From contig DASUSF010000005.1 of assembly GCA_036375275.1 (NCBI GenBank), forward strand, positions 1 through 23,133: a stretch of 23,133 bases of DNA. The letters are read 5' to 3'. The notes beneath the pieces are model-generated. The model saw nothing but the letters and a program-made list of their open reading frames with translations, was not told where the DNA came from and searched no databases. Origin of the DNA: DASUSF01 sp036375275. Its GTDB lineage: Bacteria; Pseudomonadota; Alphaproteobacteria; Geminicoccales; Geminicoccaceae. The first letter of the stretch is position 1; every line of letters begins with the position of its first letter. A program made the position numbers and the translations under genes. Below, one piece after another: positions 1 through 8,265 of the stretch.

Positions 1-34
1 AGGATCTGTCGCTCATCGATGCATGGCTGGAAGC

Positions 35-1018
35 TCAGCCCTGCACCGCCGCCCGCGCCTGCTCGAGCGGCTCGAGGTACCAGAAGTCCTCGACCTTCAG
101 CTCGGCCGGGTCGCCCTCGAGCGAGCCCGCCTTGGTGTAGAACTGGAAGTCGGACTGCGCCGCGGCCTCGCCGCCGCCGTCGTTCGGAAACATCCCTTCG
201 CTCGCCGCCTGCTCGAAGTACGGGTCGATCTCGGCCTCCAGCTCCGCCGGCAGGTCCGGCAGCAGCCCCAGGGTCTCGCGCTCGGCCGCGACCATCGACG
301 GGTCCTGGTTGATCGCCCGGGTGGTCTTCAGCAGCTCCTCGACCAGGATCTGCGCCGTCTCGGCGTTCTCCTCGAGCCACGACTGGAGCGCGAACAGCGC
401 CTCGTCGCTGGCGTTGACCTCGCCCGTCGGCAGCACGTGGAACTGGCCCGGCGCCTCCTTCATGACGAGGTTCTTGTTGGTGATGTCGAGGAAGGTCGCC
501 TTGATGTTGCCCTGCATCAGGCCGACCGCGCGCACCTCCGAACCCGGCACGTAGCTGATCTCGCCGAACTCGATCCCGTTCTGTTCGGCCAGCAGGTTGC
601 CCATCGCCTCCGTGCCGGAGCCGCGGGCGTGGTAGGCGAACGGCTGCCCGTCGAGCGCCTGCCAGTCCTGGTACTCGGTCGACACCACCGGGTAGAACTT
701 GAGCGTCGAGAGCTGGAAGAAGAGGCGGACCGGCGCGTCCATCTTCTGGATCAGCGCGTAGGGCACGCCGACGCCGACGTCCACCTGGCCGTTGACCACC
801 GCCTGGGCCGCGATGTCCTCGCTCTTGAAGGCGGTGAGCTCCACGTCCACGCCGCGCTCCTCGACCCGCTCCAGGGCGATCAGGAGGCCGAGGGTCTCCA
901 CGGTCGCGATGTCGCCGAGCCCGACCCGGAGCGACTTGTCCTGCGCCGACGCCGGGCTGGCGAGGCCGACCGCCGCCAGCGCCAGCGTGCCGAGCGTGAT
1001 GGTGCCGAGTTTCCGCAT
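35..1018 (-). CDS. ABC transporter substrate-binding protein, NitT/TauT (NMT1-like) type
   Basis: This is a predicted periplasmic solute-binding protein of about 327 residues. The N-terminus is a Sec signal peptide: a basic MRK start, a hydrophobic stretch, and an ASA/QD cleavage site near residue 25. The mature part opens with a strand (LRVGLGDIATVETL), followed by a segment on inclusion and presence (AAQAVVNGQVDVGVGVPYAL) and a later GSGTEAMGNLLAEQNGI region, as in NMT1/SsuA-like binding proteins. Two consecutive ATGs occur at 1021 and 1018. I chose 1018 because the GGGAGG ribosome site lies only 2 nt from the first ATG and 5 nt from the second. It is the last gene visible in a five-gene minus-strand unit, 27 nt after the LVIVD gene. 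No ABC permease or ATPase lies in the window; they may follow past the left edge. The ligand cannot be read from the sequence. Confidence 0.85.
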   Translation of the reverse strand: MRKLGTITLGTLALAAVGLASPASAQDKSLRVGLGDIATVETLGLLIALERVEERGVDVELTAFKSEDIAAQAVVNGQVDVGVGVPYALIQKMDAPVRLFFQLSTLKFYPVVSTEYQDWQALDGQPFAYHARGSGTEAMGNLLAEQNGIEFGEISYVPGSEVRAVGLMQGNIKATFLDITNKNLVMKEAPGQFHVLPTGEVNASDEALFALQSWLEENAETAQILVEELLKTTRAINQDPSMVAAERETLGLLPDLPAELEAEIDPYFEQAASEGMFPNDGGGEAAAQSDFQFYTKAGSLEGDPAELKVEDFWYLEPLEQARAAVQG

Positions 1019-1045
1019 CATGACCTCCCTTGGTTGCGGCTGCGA

Positions 1046-2326
1046 TCAGCCGGTGAATTCGAGGATGTCGTAACCCTGGAGGCGATCGATCACGTGGATC
1101 AGGCCGCTTCGGTCGACGTCCACGTCGTTGCTCTGCGGGGCCTTCCGGCCGGCGAGCGGCTCCGGGATGAAGTGCCCGACCTCCTTCGGCGTGAAGGGAT
1201 CGCTGACGTCGAGGATCCGGAGCCCGCCCGCGAACCAGACCGAGTAGATCAGCGTGTCGTCCAAGTGCTCCTGGAACTGGTGCGCGCCGAAGCGGTCGCC
1301 GGCGCGGCTCCAGGGGCTCTCCATCTCCGAGAGATGGAAGGTCGAGAGCGGCTTCATCTCCGCGAGGTCGGTGACGTCGAACACCCAGATGAAGCCGTGT
1401 GGCTGGCCGTAGGTGTGGTCGTGCTCCTCGTCGACCGCGATCGCGATCCGCCGGCCCTGGACCGGCACCCGGACCGGCATCACGGTGTGGGTCGGCTCCG
1501 GGATCGGCGGATGGTAGTCGTGGCTGCCGATCACGGTCGGGGCATGGATGTCCGAGACGTCGAGCACCCGGATCCCGGCGTGCCAGACCGACGCCCAGAG
1601 CTCGTCGCCCTCGTGCATGGCGTGGTGTAGCCGGTTCCGGTAGCCCGGCCAGGTCGGCTGCTCGCCGCCCGCGAGGTGCTGACCCGGCATCCACCAGCGG
1701 GACACCTCCTCGGGCCGGGCCGGGTCCTCGATGTCGTAGATCACCAGGATGTTGCCGACGTAGCCTTCCATCTCGGTGGAGATGTAGGCGTAGCGCTCGT
1801 CCACGTCGAAGCGGTGCACGCCGAAGCCGTGGGTCTTCTCGTAATGGATCAGCTTCGGCTTGGACCGCTCGGAGATGTCGTAGATCTTGAAGCCGCCGTC
1901 GTGGTAGCCGCGCTCACGCGCCGCATCCAGGATGGGGATGTCGCTCTCCTTGACCTTGAGCAGGCTCGCGAGCTCGGCATCCGAGGCGCTCCGCCCGAGC
2001 TCCCGCTCGCTCTGGCGGCGGAGCTCCGGCAGCCGGTCGCCCTTCCTGAGGAAGTGGCGGTCGTTCATCTCGACGTTGACGAACATCAGGTCGCCCACGA
2101 CCCGCACCTTGTGGGTGTGCGAGGCGTCGTCCTCGAGGTCGAGCCGCGCTACCACCTTCGGGCGGCGCGGATCGCTGACGTCGAGGATCGAGGTGCCGTG
2201 CGGCGGCTTCATGTGGCCGACGTAGGCGTGGCCGTCCTCGACCACGACCTGGCCGCCGCCCGGGATGTCGATGTGCCCGACCCGCTTGACGTTCCGGGCG
2301 AGCGGGATGTCGACGTCGATCTTCAT
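1046..2326 (-). CDS. LVIVD-repeat beta-propeller protein
   Basis: This 426-residue protein is built from at least six repeats of the LVIVD type (hydrophobic-x-hydrophobic-D-V-S-D-P-x-x-P). Copies include TSILDVSDPRRPKVV, FKIYDISERSKPKLI, LVIYDIEDPARPEEV, IRVLDVSDIHAPTVI, IWVFDVTDLAEMKPL and LRILDVSDPFTPKEV. These repeats form beta-propeller blades. A charged, probably helical insert interrupts the blades at about residues 95-145. There is no signal peptide or membrane segment, so it is probably cytoplasmic. It is rich in histidine at loop positions (HGFGVHRF, HHAMHEGD, HDYHPP, DEEHDHTYG, HQFQEH), which could bind metal; this is inference. The start has GGGAGG 10 nt upstream. It sits 64 nt after tctA and 27 nt before an ABC binding protein, so it is probably co-transcribed with transport genes. 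The molecular function of the family is not established. Confidence 0.88.
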   Translation of the reverse strand: MKIDVDIPLARNVKRVGHIDIPGGGQVVVEDGHAYVGHMKPPHGTSILDVSDPRRPKVVARLDLEDDASHTHKVRVVGDLMFVNVEMNDRHFLRKGDRLPELRRQSERELGRSASDAELASLLKVKESDIPILDAARERGYHDGGFKIYDISERSKPKLIHYEKTHGFGVHRFDVDERYAYISTEMEGYVGNILVIYDIEDPARPEEVSRWWMPGQHLAGGEQPTWPGYRNRLHHAMHEGDELWASVWHAGIRVLDVSDIHAPTVIGSHDYHPPIPEPTHTVMPVRVPVQGRRIAIAVDEEHDHTYGQPHGFIWVFDVTDLAEMKPLSTFHLSEMESPWSRAGDRFGAHQFQEHLDDTLIYSVWFAGGLRILDVSDPFTPKEVGHFIPEPLAGRKAPQSNDVDVDRSGLIHVIDRLQGYDILEFTG

Positions 2327-2390
2327 GAGTGCTGAGCCTCCCTGATTTCGTCTTCGCTGCCCCGGTTCATCTGGAGCAAGGTCCGGGCGG

Positions 2391-3902
2391 TCACTCCGCG
2401 GCCGCCGGGGCGTCCCGACGCCTCCTCAGGTGGTCGAACAGGTACGGCCCCGCGACCGAGATCACGAGCAGCACCCAGAGCACGTTGCCGATGGTCGAGC
2501 TGAAGATGACCATGAAGTCGCCCTCGGCGATCCTGAGCGCCCGCAAGAAGTACTGCTCGAGCAGCGGGCCGAGGATCACGCCGATCAGGATCGCGGCGAC
2601 ATGGTAGCCGGTCTTGCGCGCGACGTAGCCGATCACGCCGAAGGCGAGGCCGAGGTACATGTCGAACAGGTATTCGCGCGGCACGAACGAGCCGATCAGG
2701 GTGAAGGCGATGATGCTCGGCGCCATGTAGGTCGTCGAGACCATGGTCACCCGCGACATGTAGCGGGACAGCGGCAGGATGGTCAGGATCATGATCAGGT
2801 AGGTGACGAACATCGCCATGATCACGCCGTAGCCGATCTCCGGCTGCATGGCGAACAGGCGGGGGCCGAGCACGACCCCGTGGTACTGCATCACCACCAG
2901 CATGATCGCGGCCGTGGCGCCGCCCGGGATGCCGAGGGTGAGCAGCGGGATGAGCGTGCCGGCGGTCACGCCGTTGTTCGCGCTCTCCGGCGCGATCAGG
3001 CCTTCGGGGTGGCCGGTGCCGTAGGCTTCCGGGGTCTTCGAGAAGAATCGCGACTGCTGGTAGGCGACGAAGGACGCGATGCTGGCCCCGGCTCCGGGCA
3101 CGATCCCGATCACGAGGCCGATGAGGCTGGTCCAGACGATGTGCCACCAGCGCGAGAGCGCGATCCGCGTGCCCTCGAAGGTCGGGCCCCAGCCGCTCGT
3201 GATCATGGCGCGGCCGCGGGCGGAGAGGATCGATTCGCCCTCGATGACCAGGAAGGCCTCGGAGATCGCGAACAGGCCGACCAGCGCCGGGATCAGCGGG
3301 ACGCCGTCGTACAGCTCGAGGAAGCCCATGGTGCCGCGCGGCGTGGCATAGACGTGATCGGCGCCGATCGAGCCGATCATCAGCCCGAACATGCCGGCGA
3401 TCAGGCCCTTCAGCGTGTCGCGCGCGGCGATCGAGGCGATCAGCGAGATCCCGAACAGCATCACGACGATCATCTCGACGCTGTGCAGGTGGTAGGCGAC
3501 CCGGACCAGGTAGGGCATCGCGAACAGCGCCACGAGCGTCGTCAGCAGGCCGCCGGCGGTCGAGGCGACGAACGACATGGCGAGCGCCTGCTGGCCGCGA
3601 CCGGCCTTGGTCATCGGGTAGCCGTCGAGCGGCGTCGCGGCGGCGCCGGCGGTGCCCGGAATGTTGACCAGGATCGCCGGGATGCCCGCACCCATGCGCG
3701 AGCTGCAGTACAGCGCGACCATGAACACGAGGCCGATCTCGACGTCGACCGCGAGCGTCAGCGGCAGCAGGATGATGATCGTGTTGGCGGCGCTGAAGCC
3801 CGGAATCGCGCCGACCACGAGGCCGAGCACGATCGCCGGGAGGATCACCCACCAGAAGCCGAGGGTGTGGGCGAACAGCGACGCGAACAGGTCGAGCTCC
3901 AC
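2391..3902 (-). CDS. tctA: Tripartite tricarboxylate transporter large permease, TctA family
   Basis: This 503-residue protein is the large membrane subunit of a TTT-type secondary transporter, which imports carboxylates together with the small subunit TctB and a periplasmic TctC. It is hydrophobic throughout, with about 10-12 membrane segments. It shows the two family half-repeats. The first contains GAIPGFSAANTIIILLPLT and GIPAILVNIPGTAGAAATPLDGYPM. The second contains IVPGAGASIASFVAYQQSRF and TLGIPGGATAAIML. Length is normal for the family. The start codon is GTG, one base after the tctB stop (TGA-C-GTG), which indicates translational coupling. The transported substrate is unknown. Known relatives carry citrate, tartrate, terephthalate or other carboxylates. 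Confidence 0.95.
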   Translation of the reverse strand: MELDLFASLFAHTLGFWWVILPAIVLGLVVGAIPGFSAANTIIILLPLTLAVDVEIGLVFMVALYCSSRMGAGIPAILVNIPGTAGAAATPLDGYPMTKAGRGQQALAMSFVASTAGGLLTTLVALFAMPYLVRVAYHLHSVEMIVVMLFGISLIASIAARDTLKGLIAGMFGLMIGSIGADHVYATPRGTMGFLELYDGVPLIPALVGLFAISEAFLVIEGESILSARGRAMITSGWGPTFEGTRIALSRWWHIVWTSLIGLVIGIVPGAGASIASFVAYQQSRFFSKTPEAYGTGHPEGLIAPESANNGVTAGTLIPLLTLGIPGGATAAIMLVVMQYHGVVLGPRLFAMQPEIGYGVIMAMFVTYLIMILTILPLSRYMSRVTMVSTTYMAPSIIAFTLIGSFVPREYLFDMYLGLAFGVIGYVARKTGYHVAAILIGVILGPLLEQYFLRALRIAEGDFMVIFSSTIGNVLWVLLVISVAGPYLFDHLRRRRDAPAAAE

Positions 3903-3903
3903 G

Positions 3904-4416
3904 TCACACCAGCCCCGACAGCAGCCACTCGACCGGCCCCTCCGGGAAGCGCGTCTCGAAGGCGACGATGAACGCCAGCCAGCCGATCAGCGCGAGCGCG
4001 CCTGCGAGCCCGAGCACGAAGCCCGGGCGTCGCCCCTCGCCGAGCAGCAGCATCGCGCCGCCGAGGAACAGGAAGGTCGTGAGCGTGAACCCGAGCCAGG
4101 GCAGCACGACCAGGTAGGCGACGGCGAGGGCGAACAGCGCGAGGCGCTTCGGCACCACCCGCCGCGGCTCGCCGAGTTCGCCGAGGCCGAGGGAGGCGCG
4201 CCCGGTCAGGAGCTCCCGTCCGACCTTGATCAGCAGGACCAGGATCAGGGCGATCAGGATCGAGCCGATGAAGAACGCCGCCGCCTGCGCCTCGAACGGC
4301 GAGTCGATGATCGTCGAGAAGTAGTAGAGCGTGAAGACGACGGCGGCGACCGGGATGATCAGGTCGCCGCCGACCGGCGTCGGCTCCGGCTTCCGCCCCG
4401 ACGGCCCGTCAGCCAT
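3904..4416 (-). CDS. tctB: Tripartite tricarboxylate transporter small subunit, TctB family
   Basis: This 170-residue small membrane subunit pairs with TctA in the inner membrane. After a short hydrophilic N-terminus there are about four membrane helices, near residues 18-36, 44-64, 92-112 and 115-152, with a positively charged cytoplasmic loop (EPRRVVPKR) between the second and third. Sequence conservation in TctB is low, so the call rests on length, topology and position between tctC and tctA. I chose ATG at 4416 (MADGPSG) over an upstream in-frame start at 4509. The longer form would overlap the end of tctC, and GGAGG lies about 12 nt before 4416. It begins 20 nt after the tctC stop and ends one base before tctA. 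Confidence 0.92.
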   Translation of the reverse strand: MADGPSGRKPEPTPVGGDLIIPVAAVVFTLYYFSTIIDSPFEAQAAAFFIGSILIALILVLLIKVGRELLTGRASLGLGELGEPRRVVPKRLALFALAVAYLVVLPWLGFTLTTFLFLGGAMLLLGEGRRPGFVLGLAGALALIGWLAFIVAFETRFPEGPVEWLLSGLV

Positions 4417-4436
4417 GGCCGACCCGCGCCTCCGGC

Positions 4437-5450
4437 TCAGCCCTCGCCGGTGAGCAGCGGCTTGAACTTCTCGCCAATGGTCATGATGTTCGAGACGTAC
4501 TCCTCGCACTCCGCCTCGCCGCCGTAGTCCATCACCTCCCAGGGCGCGCCGGTGGCGATGATCGCCTCCTTGAAGGCGGGATCCTCGAAGGACTGCCTGA
4601 GCGTGTCCTGCATGGTCCGGACGACGTCCGGGAACTGCTCGAAGGTCTCGCTGTGCATCGCGAAGGCGCGCGAGCTCACGAGCGGCGGGAGATCCAGGCC
4701 GAAGGCCTGGTTCGCGGTCGGCGCGTCATTGGTCAGGTCGGGCATCGGGTTCTCGTCGGCGAACAGCGTCACGATCCTGATCACGTCGCCGCGTGCGACC
4801 ACGCCGCCCGACGGCAGCACGCCGAGATCGGTCTCGCCCGTCACCACGCCCGCGATCGTGTTCCGGCCGCCGGACAGCGGGATCAGGTTGAACTTCGCGC
4901 CGGTCGCCTCGCCGAGCGCGAGGATGCCGATCGAGGCCGGGTGCGCGAGGCGGCTGGTCGCGACCGAGAGGGTCCGCTTCTTGCCTTCCTCGACCACGTC
5001 CTCGATGGTCTGGAAGGGGCCGTCGGCGCGCACGAAGACCACGCTCGGGTCGGAATCGACCCGCGCGAAGTACTTGTAGGCGCCCGGGAACTCGAAGCTC
5101 TCGGGCGGCTGGACGACCCAGTTCAGGACCTCCGGCCCCATGTTGCCGAACAGCAAGTGGTGCGGGTTCGGCTCCACCTTGCCCATGTAGACCTCGTAGC
5201 CGACCCGCCCGGACGCGCCCGGATAGAAGGCCGCCTCGAAGGTCGCGCCGTCGAGGTGCTTCTTCCACACGTCGGTGATCGCGCGCAGGTTGCGATCGGC
5301 GCCGCCACCCTCGCGGGTCGGGACCACGACCTCGATGGTCTGGGTCGGAAACTCCGCGGCACGCGCATGGCGTCCGAACACGCTGGCGAAGGCGAGGCTG
5401 GCGGCGCTGCCGATCAGCAGGTCGCGGCGCTGCATGGTGATCCCGGACAT
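4437..5450 (-). CDS. tctC: Tripartite tricarboxylate transporter substrate-binding protein, TctC family
   Basis: This periplasmic binding protein of 337 residues is the first gene of the operon. The N-terminus has the twin-arginine pattern QRRDLLIG, a hydrophobic stretch and an ARA/AEFP cleavage site, so export through Tat is likely. The mature protein starts with the typical TctC/Bug strand (TIEVVVPTREGGGADRNLRA), followed by YPGASGRVGYEVYMGK, a phrase close to the family's usual glycine-rich loop. ATG at 5450 (MSGIT) was chosen because GGGAG lies 5 nt upstream. An upstream in-frame ATG at 5537 would add 29 residues ahead of the signal peptide. The gene faces the aldo/keto reductase across a 228-base divergent region in which I found no convincing promoter for this strand. 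The ligand is unknown. It is a somewhat divergent TctC. Confidence 0.92.
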   Translation of the reverse strand: MSGITMQRRDLLIGSAASLAFASVFGRHARAAEFPTQTIEVVVPTREGGGADRNLRAITDVWKKHLDGATFEAAFYPGASGRVGYEVYMGKVEPNPHHLLFGNMGPEVLNWVVQPPESFEFPGAYKYFARVDSDPSVVFVRADGPFQTIEDVVEEGKKRTLSVATSRLAHPASIGILALGEATGAKFNLIPLSGGRNTIAGVVTGETDLGVLPSGGVVARGDVIRIVTLFADENPMPDLTNDAPTANQAFGLDLPPLVSSRAFAMHSETFEQFPDVVRTMQDTLRQSFEDPAFKEAIIATGAPWEVMDYGGEAECEEYVSNIMTIGEKFKPLLTGEG

Positions 5451-5678
5451 CGCTACTCCCTTGGTTCTGATTGCGTGCCCAGAGCGGCACGACGCTCCGG
5501 CGCCATCGCTGATGCGGCTCCGGCACCCTTTTCCCAAGCTTGAGCGATGGTCGGCGAGGCGTCAACGTCGCTCCGGACCGCGAGTGGCGCAGCCGGCTGC
5601 GCCGGCGGTGTGAATTGCGCGAGAACCGCTCTAGGATGCGTGTGTGGCGCGAACCGGCGCGTCGGGCGGAGGAGCGGG

Positions 5679-6545
5679 ATGACGATCGAGAAGCGACCGT
5701 TCGGGTCGACCGGGCACCTGAGCAGCGCCGTGATCTTCGGCGCCGCGGCGCTCAAGGACGTCGATCAGGCGACCGCCGATCGGACCCTCGACCTTCTCCT
5801 GGAGCACGGCGTCAACCACATCGACACGGCGCCGTCGTATGGCGAGTCGGAACTCCGGATCGGCCCCTGGATGAGCCGCCACCGGGACGACTTCTTCCTC
5901 GCCACCAAGACCCGGATCCGCGACCGCGCCGGCGCCCGGGACGAGATCCGCCGCTCGCTCGATCGCCTCAGGACCGACCGGGTCGACCTCCTGCAGCTGC
6001 ACGCCCTGGTCCATCCCGACGAGTGGGAGCAGGCGATGGGTGCGGACGGCGCGCTCGCGGCAGCCATCGAGGCGCGGGACGAGGGGCTGGTCCGCTTCAT
6101 CGGCGTGACCGGTCACGGCTGGACGATCGCGGCCATGCACCGGCGCTCGCTCGAGCGGTTCGCCTTCGATTCGGTGCTCCTGCCCTGGAACTGGTTCTGC
6201 GCCCAGCACCCTGGGTATGCCGCGGACTTCGAGGCGACGGTGAAGCTCTGCGCGGCCCGCGGCGTCGCCGTGCAGACGATCAAGGCGCTGGCCCGCGGCC
6301 CCTGGGCCGCCGCCGCCCCGCGCACGCACGCCACCTGGTACCAGCCGCTCGAGGACGAGGACGACATCCGGCTCGCCGTTCGCTGGGTGCTGGAGCGGCC
6401 CGGCGTCTTCCTCAACTCGGTCGGCGACGTCGATCTGCTGCCGCTGGTCCTGAAGGCCGCGGACGAGATGGGCGAAGCGCCAGCCGATGCGCTGATGGCC
6501 GGCCTCGCCGAACGCGCCGGCCTGACGTCGATCTTCGGGCTCTGA
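5679..6545 (+). CDS. Aldo/keto reductase
   Basis: This 288-residue NAD(P)H-dependent oxidoreductase has the aldo/keto reductase (beta/alpha)8 fold. The catalytic tetrad is visible: Asp49 and Tyr54 in HIDTAPSYGESE, Lys77 in FFLATKTR, and His108 in DLLQLHAL. The start is ATG at 5679 (MTIEKRPFG), preceded by GGAGGAG 5-8 nt upstream. An in-frame ATG at 5547 would add 44 residues that look unlike any AKR N-terminus. It is slightly shorter than the usual 300-330 residues, as in many bacterial members that use few C-terminal loop residues. Substrate cannot be predicted. The next gene starts 41 bases downstream on the same strand, so the two may form an operon. Confidence 0.93.
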   Translation: MTIEKRPFGSTGHLSSAVIFGAAALKDVDQATADRTLDLLLEHGVNHIDTAPSYGESELRIGPWMSRHRDDFFLATKTRIRDRAGARDEIRRSLDRLRTDRVDLLQLHALVHPDEWEQAMGADGALAAAIEARDEGLVRFIGVTGHGWTIAAMHRRSLERFAFDSVLLPWNWFCAQHPGYAADFEATVKLCAARGVAVQTIKALARGPWAAAAPRTHATWYQPLEDEDDIRLAVRWVLERPGVFLNSVGDVDLLPLVLKAADEMGEAPADALMAGLAERAGLTSIFGL

Positions 6546-6586
6546 TCCGGCGGATCCTTCGCCGAGGCAGCAGGGAGCGTTCCTCT

Positions 6587-7390
6587 ATGTTGGAGAAAGA
6601 GTTCGCGGCCGGCGCTCACGTCTTCCGGGAGGGCGACCCGAGCGACTTCGCCTACATCATCCGGGCGGGGTCGGTCGGGATCAGCAAGGCGCGCAAGGTC
6701 GGCGAGCTGCAGCTCGCGGTGCTGCGCGAGGGCGACGTGTTCGGCGAGATGGGGGTGCTCGACGAGGCGCCGCGCTCGGCGTCGGCCCGGGCGATCGAGC
6801 CGCTCCGGGTGGTCGCGGTGAGCCGCGAGGAGTTCGTCAGCACCATCCTCGGCCAGCAGGAGGAGGGCCTCGGGCTGCTCCGCGCCCTGTTCGAGCGCCT
6901 GCGGGTCATGAACCAGGCCCTGCTCGCCCTGGTCGAGGAGCCCGACGCGGATGCGGAGCCGGCGGCGGACGGCGCGGACGAGCTCCGGCCGGTGGACGCC
7001 GCGTTCCGGATCCGGATCACCGGGCTGACCCCGCCTGCGCGGGAAGCGCTCGGCGGCGAGGCCCTGGCGTTCGACCGCCTGCCGCTCCGGATCGGTCGCA
7101 AGGCGGCGTCCCGCGACGCCGGGCTGCTCGCCTTCAACGAGGTGGCGCTGGCCGACCGGGAGCCCTTCCGGATCTCGCTGAACCACCTGCTGATCGACGT
7201 CGAGCGGCAGCGGGCGGTGGCGCGCGACCGGGGCAGCCGCCACGGCGCCGGCATCAACGGCCGCCGGATCGGCGGGGAGGCGCTGCGCATGGTGCTTCCG
7301 CTCGCCCGCGGCGACAACGAGATCGTGCTCGGGCCGGAGGATTCGCCCTACCGGTTCGGACTCGTGATCGACCAGCCAGCCGCCGGCTGA
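6587..7390 (+). CDS. Cyclic nucleotide-binding domain fused to FHA domain
   Basis: This 267-residue protein joins two sensory domains and has no DNA-binding domain. Residues 1-115 form a cNMP-binding domain (FREGDPSDFAYIIRAGSVGI) with the phosphate-binding cassette FGEMGVLDEAPRSASARA at 52-69. The Arg in PRSA and the Glu in FGEM are the usual cyclic nucleotide contacts. A helix links to an acidic segment (about 117-135). The FHA domain then spans about 145-262, with Gly170-Arg171, Ser187-x-x-His190 and Asn214 (GINGRRIGG) matching the phosphothreonine-binding signature. It is probably a cytoplasmic adaptor that reads a cyclic nucleotide and a phosphorylated partner; this is inference from the domains. 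ATG at 6587 is preceded by GGGAG about 11 nt upstream. It lies 41 nt after the aldo/keto reductase and converges with the universal stress gene. Confidence 0.9.
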   Translation: MLEKEFAAGAHVFREGDPSDFAYIIRAGSVGISKARKVGELQLAVLREGDVFGEMGVLDEAPRSASARAIEPLRVVAVSREEFVSTILGQQEEGLGLLRALFERLRVMNQALLALVEEPDADAEPAADGADELRPVDAAFRIRITGLTPPAREALGGEALAFDRLPLRIGRKAASRDAGLLAFNEVALADREPFRISLNHLLIDVERQRAVARDRGSRHGAGINGRRIGGEALRMVLPLARGDNEIVLGPEDSPYRFGLVIDQPAAG

Positions 7391-7419
7391 ACCGGCCCTC
7401 GGGCGAAGGCTCGGGCGGA

Positions 7420-8265
7420 TCAGTCGGTCGGGATCGCCAGCACCGGGCAGGCTGCCCGGCGCAGCACCTGCTCGGTCGTGCTGCCACGGAGGGCATCCAG
7501 GAAGCCGCGATGACCCTCGGTCGCCATGGCGATCAGGCCGACCCGCTGGTCGCTCGCGGCATCGAGAATCTGCTCGATCGCGTTGCCGGAGCGCTGCGTG
7601 ACCTCCACGCGCCCCTGCAGATCGTCCGGGATCTGCACCGTCGGCGCGTCGGCGGCGGCGCCGACGTGAAGCAGCTCGAACGACGCATGCCTGGCCCCCA
7701 GCACCCTCGCGAGCTGCAAGGCGCCCCTGACCGCCACTTCCGGCCGCGGGCGGACGTCGATCGGCACCAGGATCCGCTCGAGCCGGACCTCGCCATCCGC
7801 AGGATCGACCAGGGTGCGGGCGCCCTCGGGCAGGAACAGGGTCGGCGCCCTGGCCCGGCGCGCCACCGGCTCGGCGACCGCGCCGCGCAGCCACCCCGCC
7901 GGACCGTGCCGGCCGTGGGTGGCGAGGACGATCAGGTCGGCCGGATGATGGTCGGAGAACTCCGCGATCGCGGTGACGGGGTCGCGGCCGATCACGTCCA
8001 CCTTGCGGATCGCGACGCCGAGCTCCGCAGCCACCGCCTCGGCGGGGCTGCCGGGTGGAAGCAGGTTCCAGCGCTCCAGGGTCGCACGCACGGCCGGAAA
8101 TGCCGCCCAGTCGATCTCGACCGGCTCGTCGCGGTCGATGTGCAGGATGTAGAGGCGGGCGCGGAGCCCGAGCGCGACCTTCAGCGCGATCACGAAGGCC
8201 AGCTCGCTCGCGCGGCTGAAGTCGGTCGGATGGAGGATGGCAGCAGCCTGATCGCTCGCGGTCAT
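7420..8265 (-). CDS. Universal stress protein, two tandem UspA domains
   Basis: This 281-residue cytoplasmic protein has two UspA domains, at about 1-148 and 155-281. The first begins AAAILHPTDFS and ends with ATHGRHGPAGWLRGAVAE followed by APTLFLPEG. The second begins LERILVPIDVRPRPEV and ends with ATEGHRGFLDALRGSTTE followed by CPVLAIPTD. The second half keeps the nucleotide-binding pattern G-x2-G-x6-G-S. In the first half the final residue is Ala (GAVAE), so ATP binding there may be weakened. The start at 8265 (MTASDQ) has GGGGAGAG upstream. Its ATG overlaps the stop of a short upstream reading frame (ATGA). It is transcribed away from the CYTH-CHAD gene. A stress or energy-limitation role is the family expectation. 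Confidence 0.93.
   Translation of the reverse strand: MTASDQAAAILHPTDFSRASELAFVIALKVALGLRARLYILHIDRDEPVEIDWAAFPAVRATLERWNLLPPGSPAEAVAAELGVAIRKVDVIGRDPVTAIAEFSDHHPADLIVLATHGRHGPAGWLRGAVAEPVARRARAPTLFLPEGARTLVDPADGEVRLERILVPIDVRPRPEVAVRGALQLARVLGARHASFELLHVGAAADAPTVQIPDDLQGRVEVTQRSGNAIEQILDAASDQRVGLIAMATEGHRGFLDALRGSTTEQVLRRAACPVLAIPTD

Noticed and set aside
1..16. A possible gene start on the minus strand at 16 (ATG AGC GAC AGA TCC), which could be the next transporter gene
   Set aside because: Only five codons are visible and there is no clear ribosome site, so it cannot be supported.
2323..2370. A 15-codon minus-strand frame (MNRGSEDEIREAQHS) whose stop overlaps the LVIVD start
   Set aside because: It has no ribosome site, and its codons coincide with the leader of the LVIVD gene. 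The overlap is probably chance.
5609..5637. A promoter-like TGTGAA / TAGGAT pair before the aldo/keto reductase
   Set aside because: The match to -35 is only three of six bases, too weak to call.
7391..7419. A possible hairpin between the convergent cNMP-FHA and usp genes
   Set aside because: Only short broken GCCC/GGGC arms with mismatches and no T-run; not convincing as a terminator.
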